Shown: positions 6,873 to 13,392, counted from the stretch's first letter. The stretch is 13,392 nt of DNA from Acidovorax_G sp046289925 (GCA_046289925.1 JBKBUN010000091.1:1-13392), one strand, 5' to 3'. Numbers and translations: made by a program. The notes: generated by a model from the sequence alone, not told the origin.

Positions 6873-7465
6873 ACCGTTCTGTGTTGTGGGGCGGCGCATT
6901 CGGCCTGCTGGTGCTGGCATTGGCCGCCGTGTGGTGGTTTGGCAGCACAACCGTGGCCGAGACGGCACCCTCCAGTGCCACGGGGGTCCACGCACCGGCG
7001 GGTATGCCGCTGCCAAGTGGGCCTGCCGACGGTGCGGTAAACCTCTCGCCGCGCGCGCCAGCGGGCTTCGCGTCGGCGCCGGCACCCGTACAACGCACGC
7101 CTGGCACCGCCACACACTCTGCGCGTCCCAGGCTCGAAGACATCCAGACCGAGTTGCAGGCCCTGAGCGCAGGCGGGCGCACGCCACAACCGCAGGAACT
7201 GGACGCCGTGTTCGAAAAGCTGGAGCGTTACAACGGCAGCAGCCAGATGGGGGGGGTGGATCTGCAGTTGATCCGCAAAAACCTGCAGGCCGCCGCGCGC
7301 ATCCAGCAGTTGAGCGAGCAGATGAAGCCGCTGGCAGCAGACCCGACGCCGGAGAACGTACAAAAGCTGCAGGCCTTGGTGGCCGAGATGCGGCAGGCGC
7401 AGGCGAGCATGGATGTCAAAGGTCTGATGGCTGCGGCTTCGGCCATGCCGGGAGGCAAGCCGTGA
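6869..7465 (+). CDS. Unrecognised bitopic protein with Pro/Ala linker and helical C-terminus
   Basis: The protein has 198 residues and I do not recognise its family. It has an N-terminal membrane anchor at about 6-25 ending in tryptophans, a low-complexity Ala/Pro/Ser linker at about 30-86, and a helical, heptad-like domain at about 88-190 (RLEDIQTELQALS, then a long helix around 131-155 and another around 162-180). It is probably anchored in the inner membrane with the helical part in the periplasm. GGAGG (6857-6861), seven bases upstream, sets the ATG at 6869, and both ends overlap neighbours by four bases. It lies between the PilP-like and minor pilin genes, so it is probably a structural or scaffolding part of the machine. 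No function is claimed. Confidence 0.75.
   Translation: MNRSVLWGGAFGLLVLALAAVWWFGSTTVAETAPSSATGVHAPAGMPLPSGPADGAVNLSPRAPAGFASAPAPVQRTPGTATHSARPRLEDIQTELQALSAGGRTPQPQELDAVFEKLERYNGSSQMGGVDLQLIRKNLQAAARIQQLSEQMKPLAADPTPENVQKLQALVAEMRQAQASMDVKGLMAAASAMPGGKP
7450..7455 (+). promoter_or_regulatory. Ribosome binding site that decides the GTG start of the minor prepilin
   Basis: GGGAGG lies six bases before the GTG at 7462. The reading frame stays open far upstream (to 6811), but that extension only overlaps the two preceding genes. Starting at the first downstream ATG would remove the prepilin cleavage site. Confidence 0.7.
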
Positions 7466-8226
7466 TTCATCAGGCGCAGCGAGGTTGGTCGGTGCTTGAG
7501 CTGGCGATGGTGCTGGCCATCGTGGGCCTGCTCGCATGGAGCGGCCTCACCGTGCTGGAAAGCGGCCAGGCGCGGCAGGACCGTGACCGGGCGCTGCAGC
7601 AGGCCGAGGCCTGGCGCGACCGACTGCGGACCTTTGCGTTGAACAACCGCCGCCTGCCGTGCCCGGACCTGACGGGCCAGGGCTGGGAGGGCGACGCGGC
7701 AGGAAGCTGCGGTGCGGCCGTGACCGGCTGGTTGCCCTACCGGGCGCTGGGCCTGGATCTGCCGGCCGAGGAACTGCGTGCGGCCTATGCCGTGTTCCGC
7801 CTGGCCAATGTCACCTCGCCGGACCAGGACGCCGATCTGGCCGTGCAGCGCGAGAGAACCGGTGACGCGCCCGGATCACTGGCCTACCAGGATGTGTGGG
7901 ACCTTGTGAGAGGGCTCAACAACGCGACAGCGCTCGCCGCGGCACAGGCTGGTGGCGTGATCACGACCCAGCCGTACCTGACAGGCAACGGCGGGCAGGC
8001 CGGTGCCATCGATTGCGCAGGGCTGCCCCGGGACAACTTTGCTTTCAGGCTGCTGGTGCCGCTCAAGGATCGCGATGGCGACGCAAGCCGCTTTGACGGG
8101 GTGCACACGCTGCAGGGCTTGTGCAGCGAGGCCCCGGGTGCTGCCATGCGCCACACGCAAGACGATGTGGTGCTGGCCGAAGGTTTTGGAGCCCTGGCGG
8201 GCTGGTTGCAAGCCCGGGCGTGGTAA
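7462..8226 (+). CDS. Minor type IV prepilin with tryptophan at +1
   Basis: The protein has 254 residues from a GTG start. An eight-residue leader (MIHQAQRG) is followed by W9-S-V-L-E13 and a hydrophobic helix to about 28. This is a class III prepilin site with the +5 glutamate kept, but tryptophan replaces the usual phenylalanine or methionine at +1. After a charged helix come LPCPD (65-69) and G-W-L-P-Y-R-A-L-G-L (89-98), a pattern I associate with a family of large accessory pilins in proteobacteria. Four cysteines (C67, C83, C185, C221) could form two disulphides, and an acidic loop DRDGD is at 203-207. It is not close to the two large pilins. Its place between the alignment genes and the secretin suggests an accessory or tip/initiating subunit. 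Confidence 0.87.
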   Translation: MIHQAQRGWSVLELAMVLAIVGLLAWSGLTVLESGQARQDRDRALQQAEAWRDRLRTFALNNRRLPCPDLTGQGWEGDAAGSCGAAVTGWLPYRALGLDLPAEELRAAYAVFRLANVTSPDQDADLAVQRERTGDAPGSLAYQDVWDLVRGLNNATALAAAQAGGVITTQPYLTGNGGQAGAIDCAGLPRDNFAFRLLVPLKDRDGDASRFDGVHTLQGLCSEAPGAAMRHTQDDVVLAEGFGALAGWLQARAW

Positions 8227-8250
8227 CTCCCCCGGTGCAAGGAAATAACT

Positions 8251-9138
8251 GTGAAGAAAAACACCATGATGCTTGGCGACTCTGAAGCTCCTGCCCTTGC
8301 CGCCTCTGGCCGCAGCCCGGGCGTCCTGCGCCGCTGTGCGTTAGCGGTGGCGGTGTGTCTGGCCGGTGGTGGGCTGGCAGGTTGTGCCAACAATCCACCA
8401 CGCAGCGCAGAGGCGCTGACGCCGCCAGACACCGTGGCGGCAGACCGCCTGCGCGAGCAGATGCGCCAGGAGGCCCAGAGGCTGCTGGAGCACCAGCAAA
8501 AGCTGCGGGAAGAGATCAATCGCAAGGCGGAGCAGCCCGTGATCACCCCGGTCGCACCGCGCTTTGATCCTCTGGAGGGCAAGCTCATCAATGTGGCCAT
8601 GTCCAAAGCCAGCATCAGCACGGTGCTGCAGGCCTTTGCCGATGCGGGCAAACTGAACCTCATCGTGGACCCGCATGTGCTCAAGGGCGGCCAGTTGGCC
8701 GATATGTTCCTGCGCAATGTCACGCTGCGCGAGGGCTTGCATGAAGTGCTGCGCACCTACGACGTGGTTGGCGAAGTCAACGGCAATACCCTGCGCGTCA
8801 ATCTCACCGAAGAAAAGTTCTTCAAGGTCAGCTTTCTGAACACCCGCAACAGCCTGCAACTGGGCTCAGGCGGCAACGTGTTCGGAAGTACTGGATCGAA
8901 CAGCAGCAACAGCGCACAACAGGGCACGCTGACGCTGGCGGGCGGAGGTGGCTTTTCTTCAGACCCCTATCAGGAGCTCGAAGCGGCCCTCAAGAACTTG
9001 CTGGGCGATGCGATCCGTCCACAGGGCTCGGGTGCAGGTGTGGCGCAGGCCGTGCCTACTGGCCTGACGGCCGGGGCGATGCCCGCAGGTGTGCCGCTGC
9101 CGGGCGGCTGCGGGGCGGGGGTGGCCGCGGCGGGGTGA
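8251..9138 (+). CDS. mshL: MshL-like lipoprotein secretin, N-terminal part (frame broken)
   Basis: This frame encodes 295 residues from a GTG start with AAGGAA (8239-8244) six bases upstream. A hydrophobic segment (about 29-41) ends in the lipobox L42-A-G-C45; alanine at +2 fits sorting to the outer membrane. A charged coiled-coil stretch (about 61-93) leads to a secretin short N-terminal (STN) domain at about 109-190, then a Gly/Ser/Asn-rich loop and a conserved helix (about 239-253). The frame then enters a Gly/Ala/Pro linker and stops at 9136-9138. The missing part (N1 domain and beta-barrel) continues at once in the -1 frame. A lipobox together with STN and no AMIN domain favours MshL over PilQ. 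As written the product is truncated and could not form a channel. Confidence 0.85.
   Translation: MKKNTMMLGDSEAPALAASGRSPGVLRRCALAVAVCLAGGGLAGCANNPPRSAEALTPPDTVAADRLREQMRQEAQRLLEHQQKLREEINRKAEQPVITPVAPRFDPLEGKLINVAMSKASISTVLQAFADAGKLNLIVDPHVLKGGQLADMFLRNVTLREGLHEVLRTYDVVGEVNGNTLRVNLTEEKFFKVSFLNTRNSLQLGSGGNVFGSTGSNSSNSAQQGTLTLAGGGGFSSDPYQELEAALKNLLGDAIRPQGSGAGVAQAVPTGLTAGAMPAGVPLPGGCGAGVAAAG
9097..9137 (+). other. Site of the secretin frameshift (G-rich linker)
   Basis: Both frames encode low-complexity Gly/Ala sequence here, so the exact point cannot be fixed. There are G runs at 9112-9115, 9117-9121 and 9132-9135. One extra G in any of them would join the two parts into a single protein of about 627 residues, a usual secretin size. 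Adding it to the last run gives A-A-G-V-M-P-P-A across the joint. A lost base in a hard-to-sequence GC tract is the simplest cause; a true mutation or frameshifting cannot be excluded. Confidence 0.75.
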
Positions 9139-10130
9139 TGCCTCCGGCGGGAACGCCGAGCGTCGCACCAGGCGCACTGGCTGTGCCCGCCAACACCTTG
9201 AGCGAGGAGGGGGGCTTCTCGCTCAACAAGATGACCGGCACGCTCTACGTGAAGGCTCGCCCGTCGAAGATGCGCGCGGTGGAGAAGCTCATTGAGCAGG
9301 TGCAGTCCATGCTGACGCGTCAGGTGTACGTGGAGGCCCAGTTGATCGACGTACAGTTGAGCGACAACTTCGAGTTCGGCGTGGACTGGCAGCACCTGCG
9401 CAGCCGCCTGGCGGCAGGGTTTGGTGCCACCCCCATGCAGCTCGGGGGCGGTACGACCACCATGCCCAATGGCGCGGGTGGTGATTTTGCCGGGCGCACC
9501 CTGACCATCCCGTCGCGTTTGATCGGCAGTCTGTCGGGGCCGGCGGCGGGGCTGTCGTACCAGGGCAGCAACTACGGGATCATCATCAACGCGCTGCGCT
9601 CGTTCGGCAATCTGAAGATTCTGTCGAATCCGAATGTGCAGGTGCGCAACGGCACGCCAGCACTGCTGTCCGTGGGCAATAGCGCCCGCTACATCTCGCA
9701 GTCGTCCACGACCCAAACGGCCCCCGGCGGCGGTGCCACCACCACCGCCTCGAACGTTCAGACCGATACCGTGTTCTCGGGAGTGATGGTGGGCGTTCTG
9801 CCGCTGGTGCGCGAAGACGGTCGGGTGGAGGTTCTGATCAACCCAATGCAGAGCGATGTAGACCCTGCAAGCCTGCAACTGGTGCAGGTGGGCGGTGGCA
9901 ATGTGGTGACGCTGCCGCAGGTGAGCTTCAAGGGCCTGACCACCACCCTGAATGTGGCCGATGGCGATGTGGTGGTGGTCGGCGGCCTGATCGACCAGCG
10001 CCACTCGGGTGTTGACCGGGGGGCCCCGGGCGTTTCGGATGTGCCGATTCTGGGCAAGCTGTTCGGCAACGAGCGCAAAACCCACACCAGCCGTGAACTG
10101 GTCATCGTGATGCGGGTGCACGTCCTATGA
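9135..10130 (+). CDS. mshL: MshL-like secretin, C-terminal part with barrel domain (frame broken)
   Basis: The frame opens at GTG 9135 (ATG 9138 also lies inside the upstream stop) and would give 331 residues, but this is probably not a natural start. After a Pro/Ala linker comes an N1-like domain (about 28-60, LYVKARPSKMRAVEKLIEQV), then RQVYVEAQLIDVQL (62-75), which opens the secretin barrel region. The conserved secretin end follows: NLKILSNPNVQVRNGTPA, then GDVVVVGGLI, and VPILGKLF (303-310) followed by RELVIVMRVHVL at the C-terminus. All hallmark elements are present. On its own it has no signal peptide and could not reach the outer membrane. The stop overlaps the next ATG by four bases. 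Secretin identity is near certain. Confidence 0.88.
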   Translation: MMPPAGTPSVAPGALAVPANTLSEEGGFSLNKMTGTLYVKARPSKMRAVEKLIEQVQSMLTRQVYVEAQLIDVQLSDNFEFGVDWQHLRSRLAAGFGATPMQLGGGTTTMPNGAGGDFAGRTLTIPSRLIGSLSGPAAGLSYQGSNYGIIINALRSFGNLKILSNPNVQVRNGTPALLSVGNSARYISQSSTTQTAPGGGATTTASNVQTDTVFSGVMVGVLPLVREDGRVEVLINPMQSDVDPASLQLVQVGGGNVVTLPQVSFKGLTTTLNVADGDVVVVGGLIDQRHSGVDRGAPGVSDVPILGKLFGNERKTHTSRELVIVMRVHVL

Positions 10131-11086
10131 GCCTGATTCACGACGCATTGCGCGATATGGACGCAGGGGCGCAAAAGTCGCCTGCTGGGGCCATTCCCCC
10201 TGCGACCCGGACGCCAGCGCCGCGCGCTGCCGCACGTGCGCACTCCGATTGGCTGGGCGGCGTGGCCGCCTTCGGCGTGGTAGTGGCTGCCGGTGTGGGG
10301 GGCTGGATGCTGTTGGGGCCAGGCGCTGCTTCCAAGGCGCCGACGAGCCTGGCCGCGCCCCCTGCGGTGGCAGAGCCTGCAGCCGCGCCGCTTGCGCCGG
10401 CATCGTCACCGGCAGCAGAGCCAGCCATCACACCGGCCGTGGCCGCCTCGGCATCGACGCCGCCGGCGGCTGCGGCCGCTGCCATGCCCACAGCGACTGC
10501 TGCATCGCCCGGTGTCGTGGGCGCTGCCCCATCGGCGGGGGGCGGTGTGACGCCGCTGACGGCTGCACCTGTGGCACCTGCCGTGGCTTCCGCCTCGCCT
10601 GCTGTGACAGAGCGTCCTCGGCCGTCCGCAGGTATTGCCAACCCGGTGGCGCGCGCCCCGCGCAAAGCGGTTGCGTCTGCGCCAGCGGTGCCCGCGTCTG
10701 CGCCTGAGGTGGTGGACGAGAAGCCGGTTGAGCAGCGCTTTGCCGAGTTCATGATGGCGATGAACGCACAGGATTGGATCGGTGCGCAGCAACAGCTTGA
10801 TGCGCTCCGCAAGCGCTTGCCACCGCAGGCTGCGGGATTGCTGCGCGCGCAGGCCTGGTTTGATCTGCAGCGTGGCGAGGTGGACTTGGCACGCCAGGGC
10901 TACCAGCAATTGTTGGAGCGTCTGCCGGGCGACGAAGAAGCGGCCATCAATCTGGCCAGCGTCCTGTCGCGCCAGGGCCAGGGCGAGGCCGCGCGGCAGG
11001 TCTTGCTGCAGGCGGTGCAGATTCGCCCGGACGCTCCTCGTTTGCGTGATGCGCTGCGTCGCTTCACCCCGGAGGTGCGTCCGTGA
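10127..11086 (+). CDS. MshN/GspB-like TPR membrane protein
   Basis: The protein has 319 residues. It begins MSLIHDALRDMD, resembling the cytoplasmic N-terminal motif shared by MshN and GspB/ExeB-type proteins. A membrane segment lies at about 43-64, then a long Ala/Pro/Ser-rich linker (about 65-195) able to span the periplasm, then a helical domain at about 201-315 with TPR features (A-Q-A-W-F-D-L-Q-R-G-E, then Y-Q-Q-L-L-E-R-L-P-G-D-E-E-A). In Vibrio MSHA loci MshN is a TPR protein beside MshM; here the partner is the ExeA-like gene downstream, overlapping by four bases. The pair probably helps insert or assemble the secretin through the cell wall, as ExeA/ExeB do. The role comes from the family and neighbours. 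Confidence 0.8.
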   Translation: MSLIHDALRDMDAGAQKSPAGAIPPATRTPAPRAAARAHSDWLGGVAAFGVVVAAGVGGWMLLGPGAASKAPTSLAAPPAVAEPAAAPLAPASSPAAEPAITPAVAASASTPPAAAAAAMPTATAASPGVVGAAPSAGGGVTPLTAAPVAPAVASASPAVTERPRPSAGIANPVARAPRKAVASAPAVPASAPEVVDEKPVEQRFAEFMMAMNAQDWIGAQQQLDALRKRLPPQAAGLLRAQAWFDLQRGEVDLARQGYQQLLERLPGDEEAAINLASVLSRQGQGEAARQVLLQAVQIRPDAPRLRDALRRFTPEVRP

Positions 11087-12561
11087 ACAGCGTGCTGGCA
11101 GCACTGGGCCTGACCCGCAATCCGTTTCCGCCGACGCCAGATGCCGAGTCGTACTTCTATACGCCGGACCTGGAGGCCGAAATCGCGGAGCTGCAGCACT
11201 GCATCCTGAGCCGCAAAGGCTTCGTGCTGGTGACCGGGGAGGTTGGGCTGGGCAAGAGCACGCTGGTACGGCGTTTGCTGGCCGGGCTTGAGCAGCAGCA
11301 GGTGCACAGCGCGTTGGTGCTCAACACCTTTTTACAGGACCAGGCACTGCAGGACGCGATCCTGCGGGACTTTGGGCTGCCGGCAGGCCAGGGCTTGGGT
11401 GAAGGGCTGGATGCTCTCAACCAGTTCCTGTTGCAGCGCCACCGCGATGGCGTGACCTGTCTGCTCGTGATCGACGACGCGCAAAACCTCACGCCGTCCA
11501 GCCTGGAACTGGTGCGGCTTTTGTGCAACTTGGAAACTGCACAGGAAAAGCTGCTCCAGATCCTTCTGGTGGGCCAGCCTGAACTGGAGAGCACGCTCGC
11601 GCAGCCGGGATTGCGGCAGCTCAAGAGCCGCATCATCAAGCATACGAGGCTCAAGGGTCTGACGTTGGACGAACTCGGCCGCTACTTCGATTTCCGGGTG
11701 AATGCGGCGGGCAGCAGCGGGCGGCTGACGCTTTCACCGGGCGCTGCGCGCCTGTTGCACGAGCGCAGTGCGGGCAATCTGCGGCAGTTGCATCTGGTGT
11801 TGGACCGTTGTCTGTATGGCCTGGTCAGTGCCCACAGCCGCACGGTCGATGAATCCATCATGCGCAAGGCAATTGCCGATGTGCCCGAACTCGGTTCGGT
11901 GCCCGAGGCTGCCACCCCGGCTGCAGTACGGCGCTTTCAACCCTGGAGGGCGGCGGCTTTGGGCGCTGGCCTGGGGCTGGCCAGCATGGCGGCATGGGGG
12001 GCTTGGCACTGGTTGCAGCAGGATGCCCAGCGTCGGCCCCCGACTGCCGTGGCCGCGTTATCAGTGCCGCCTGCTCCGGTCCAGGCCACTGTCACCGCGC
12101 CCTCGGTCCAAGCCCCTGCGTCCGAGGCGGCGTCCGCTGCATTGGTGGGTTCGGCAGTGGGCACCGAGCTGTCGGCGCGGCAGTCCTGCGTGCAGGCGCT
12201 CAGCGAGCGCCACAGCATTCCAGTTGCAGCCGTACAAGTGCGCTCTCTTCCGGAGGCGCTGCGCGGCCAGGTGCAACCTGGGGCCGGCCTCTGCATCTTC
12301 GATGAAGCAGGATCGGTCCAGGTGGCCTGGGCCGATCTCGGGCGTTCGGCGCAGATCGAAGCTGCCGAACGCATCGTCAAATCGGCCCAACTGCAACTGC
12401 AGGCCAAGGGCTGGAGTGAACTGCCCGCTGATGGCCTGTTGGGGCCCATGACGCGGCAGGCCCTTGCGCGGTTCCAGCGGCAGTACGGCCTTGCGCCCAC
12501 CGGGCAACTCGACGAGTGGACTCTTTACCTGTTGGAGGTGGCCCATGCGGCTGCACGATGA
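11083..12561 (+). CDS. ExeA/GspA/MshM-like AAA ATPase with C-terminal peptidoglycan-binding domain
   Basis: The protein has 492 residues from a GTG start with GGAGG (11071-11075) seven bases upstream. The N-terminus has the ExeA-family opening (L-G-L-T-R-N-P-F, then P-D-A-E-S-Y-F-Y). Walker A is GEVGLGKST at 52-60, Walker B LLVIDDAQ at 127-134, followed by LLVGQPEL (161-168) and a conserved arginine in LKSRI (180-184). A membrane segment at about 290-311 divides the cytoplasmic ATPase from a periplasmic part with a Pro/Ala linker and, at about 430-485, a PG_binding_1-type repeat (DGLLGPMTRQALARFQRQYG). In Aeromonas, ExeA with ExeB is needed for secretin multimerisation in the outer membrane. 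As I recall it, Vibrio MshM is shorter and lacks the wall-binding end, so this form is closer to GspA/ExeA. Family assignment is secure. Confidence 0.93.
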   Translation: MNSVLAALGLTRNPFPPTPDAESYFYTPDLEAEIAELQHCILSRKGFVLVTGEVGLGKSTLVRRLLAGLEQQQVHSALVLNTFLQDQALQDAILRDFGLPAGQGLGEGLDALNQFLLQRHRDGVTCLLVIDDAQNLTPSSLELVRLLCNLETAQEKLLQILLVGQPELESTLAQPGLRQLKSRIIKHTRLKGLTLDELGRYFDFRVNAAGSSGRLTLSPGAARLLHERSAGNLRQLHLVLDRCLYGLVSAHSRTVDESIMRKAIADVPELGSVPEAATPAAVRRFQPWRAAALGAGLGLASMAAWGAWHWLQQDAQRRPPTAVAALSVPPAPVQATVTAPSVQAPASEAASAALVGSAVGTELSARQSCVQALSERHSIPVAAVQVRSLPEALRGQVQPGAGLCIFDEAGSVQVAWADLGRSAQIEAAERIVKSAQLQLQAKGWSELPADGLLGPMTRQALARFQRQYGLAPTGQLDEWTLYLLEVAHAAAR

Positions 12562-13392
12562 TCCGGCGGCCGGCCTGGCCGGCGCAGGCCTGGGAAGCCC
12601 AAGCCTTGGAGACCGTCTGGTGCAGGCGGGGGTGGTCGCGCCCGTGGCCATCGACTATGTGCTGCAAAAGCAAAAGATCGAGCGCCAGCCACTCGGGCAT
12701 CTGTTGATCGATCTGGGATTTGCCAGCGCCAAGGAGGTTGCGCGTCAACTGGCGGCACAGCGCGGCATTCCGTTTGTAGAGCCCGCGTCGATGCCCGAGC
12801 CCGACCCGGCTGTGGCCGGTGTGTTCAACCGCGCGTTGTGCCTGTCGCACGGCTTTTTGCCACTCGGTGAGCAGGCCGGCCGCGTGCAGGTGCTGCTGGG
12901 CGATGCCAGCCTCGACGCGGTGGCCGACCAGGTGCGCCGCAAGCTGGGCCGTGAATGCGATTACCTGCAGGGCGAATTCGATCGCGTGGCGCAGGCCATC
13001 CACCAGTTCTATTACTTTGCCGACAATCCTCCGGTCAAGCTCATCGAAACCGAGGTGCGCAAGCTCGAGGCCGATGTGGACCGGGCGTACAGCCCGGCGC
13101 GGCTGCTGGATCACATCTTGCACCTTGCGGTGAAGGAGCGCGCCACCGACGTGCACCTGGCACCCACGGCGCACAGCCGCTCGGTGCTGTTGCGAGTGGA
13201 CGGTGTGCTGCGGCCCATGTTTGCGCTATCGCCGGCCCTTGACCGGCTCATCGTGTACGTCAAGCTGCAGGCCGATATGGAGGCCAGCGAACAGCGTCTT
13301 CCGCAGGACGGCAGCTTCACCGCCAAGGTGCTGGAGCAGCCTTACACGGTGCGGGTGTCCACGCTGATCTCTGAGTTTGGCGAGCGCATGGT
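12545..13392 (+). CDS. Pilus assembly ATPase, GspE/PilB/MshE family (3' partial)
   Basis: The frame runs off the right edge after 282 codons. ATG 12545 is preceded by GGAGG (12534-12538) at six bases and overlaps the ExeA-like gene by 17 bases. Residues 20-72 form an MshEN N-terminal domain: two 24-residue motifs (L-G-x-x-L...G...L-x-x-Q form; 20-43 and 49-72) separated by exactly five residues, although the leading arginines are replaced by S20 and P49. From about 185 the N2 domain of T2SSE ATPases begins (ATDVHLAP, LLRVDGVL, QRLPQDGSF). The Walker and Asp/His boxes lie beyond the window. In this family the protein is the cytoplasmic hexameric motor that drives fibre polymerisation, and MshEN domains bind cyclic di-GMP. 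Its place after the MshM/MshN-like genes matches MshE in MSHA loci. ATPase identity is firm; the subtype is likely. Confidence 0.93.
   Translation, partial: MRLHDDPAAGLAGAGLGSPSLGDRLVQAGVVAPVAIDYVLQKQKIERQPLGHLLIDLGFASAKEVARQLAAQRGIPFVEPASMPEPDPAVAGVFNRALCLSHGFLPLGEQAGRVQVLLGDASLDAVADQVRRKLGRECDYLQGEFDRVAQAIHQFYYFADNPPVKLIETEVRKLEADVDRAYSPARLLDHILHLAVKERATDVHLAPTAHSRSVLLRVDGVLRPMFALSPALDRLIVYVKLQADMEASEQRLPQDGSFTAKVLEQPYTVRVSTLISEFGERM

Noticed and set aside
6811..7461. N-terminal extension of the minor prepilin frame back to 6811
   Set aside because: It overlaps two well-supported genes in another frame and reads as Arg/Ala/Gly shadow sequence. The prepilin leader and ribosome site place the start at GTG 7462.
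9117..9123. Programmed -1 frameshift site in the secretin
   Set aside because: The heptamer GGGGGTG allows re-pairing only in the P site, and no convincing downstream stimulatory structure was identified. A missing base is the simpler reading.
8970..10121. Long - strand open frame opposite the secretin barrel
   Set aside because: The + strand encodes conserved secretin motifs throughout; the opposite product resembles nothing.
8251..10130. PilQ rather than MshL identity for the secretin
   Set aside because: There is a lipobox, one STN domain and no visible AMIN domain, and the neighbours are MshN-, MshM- and MshE-like.
1..13392. Mobile elements, CRISPR arrays, tRNA or rRNA genes, and intrinsic terminators
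   Set aside because: No transposase, regularly spaced repeat array, tRNA-like cloverleaf or GC-hairpin with U-tract was noticed; almost all of the window is coding.

Overview
The window is a GC-rich, gene-dense stretch, with every supported gene on the + strand. It is most likely from a betaproteobacterium of the Burkholderiales (Comamonadaceae-like). That placement is inferred from base composition, codon use and protein style; no rRNA or other marker gene confirms it.

The core (2657 to the right edge) is a type IV pilus / type II secretion-like assembly locus that most resembles an MSHA-type (mannose-sensitive haemagglutinin) pilus system. In order it holds: two tandem, large, paralogous pilins (2657-3520, 3559-4488); a small bitopic membrane protein (4496-4981); a GspL/MshI-like PilM-PilN fusion (4978-6291); a PilP/GspC-like bitopic protein (6288-6872); an unrecognised bitopic protein (6869-7465); a minor prepilin with tryptophan at +1 (7462-8226); an MshL-like lipoprotein secretin whose frame is broken in a G-rich linker (8251-9138 and 9135-10130); an MshN/GspB-like TPR protein (10127-11086); an ExeA/GspA/MshM-like AAA ATPase with a C-terminal peptidoglycan-binding domain (11083-12561); and the start of the GspE/PilB/MshE assembly ATPase, cut by the right edge (12545-13392). 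From 4978 onward nearly every junction is a 4-base stop/start overlap, so this is a tightly coupled operon. The PilC/MshG-like platform protein, prepilin peptidase and any PilT retraction ATPase are not in the window and may lie downstream or elsewhere.

To the left (1-2526) is the 3' part of a large STAND/AAA-type ATPase with a TPR-like helical C-terminus. Its first ~75 visible residues look like the end of a class III nucleotide cyclase domain, so the complete protein may be a cyclase-ATPase-TPR signalling protein. The 130-base gap after it (2527-2656) is the only substantial non-coding stretch. It carries two LacI/PurR-like inverted repeats about three helical turns apart and a potential leader hairpin, so it probably controls the pilin operon.

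As a working model, the inner-membrane alignment proteins, the ExeA-like/TPR pair that would place or open a pore through peptidoglycan, the outer-membrane secretin and the assembly ATPase together build a fibre of the two large pilins with the minor pilin as an initiating or accessory subunit. The ATPase has a correctly spaced, slightly degenerate double MshEN motif, so control by cyclic di-GMP is plausible. Points most worth checking are the split secretin, the pair of pilins with different cysteine content, the operator-like repeats, and the two unassigned membrane proteins.
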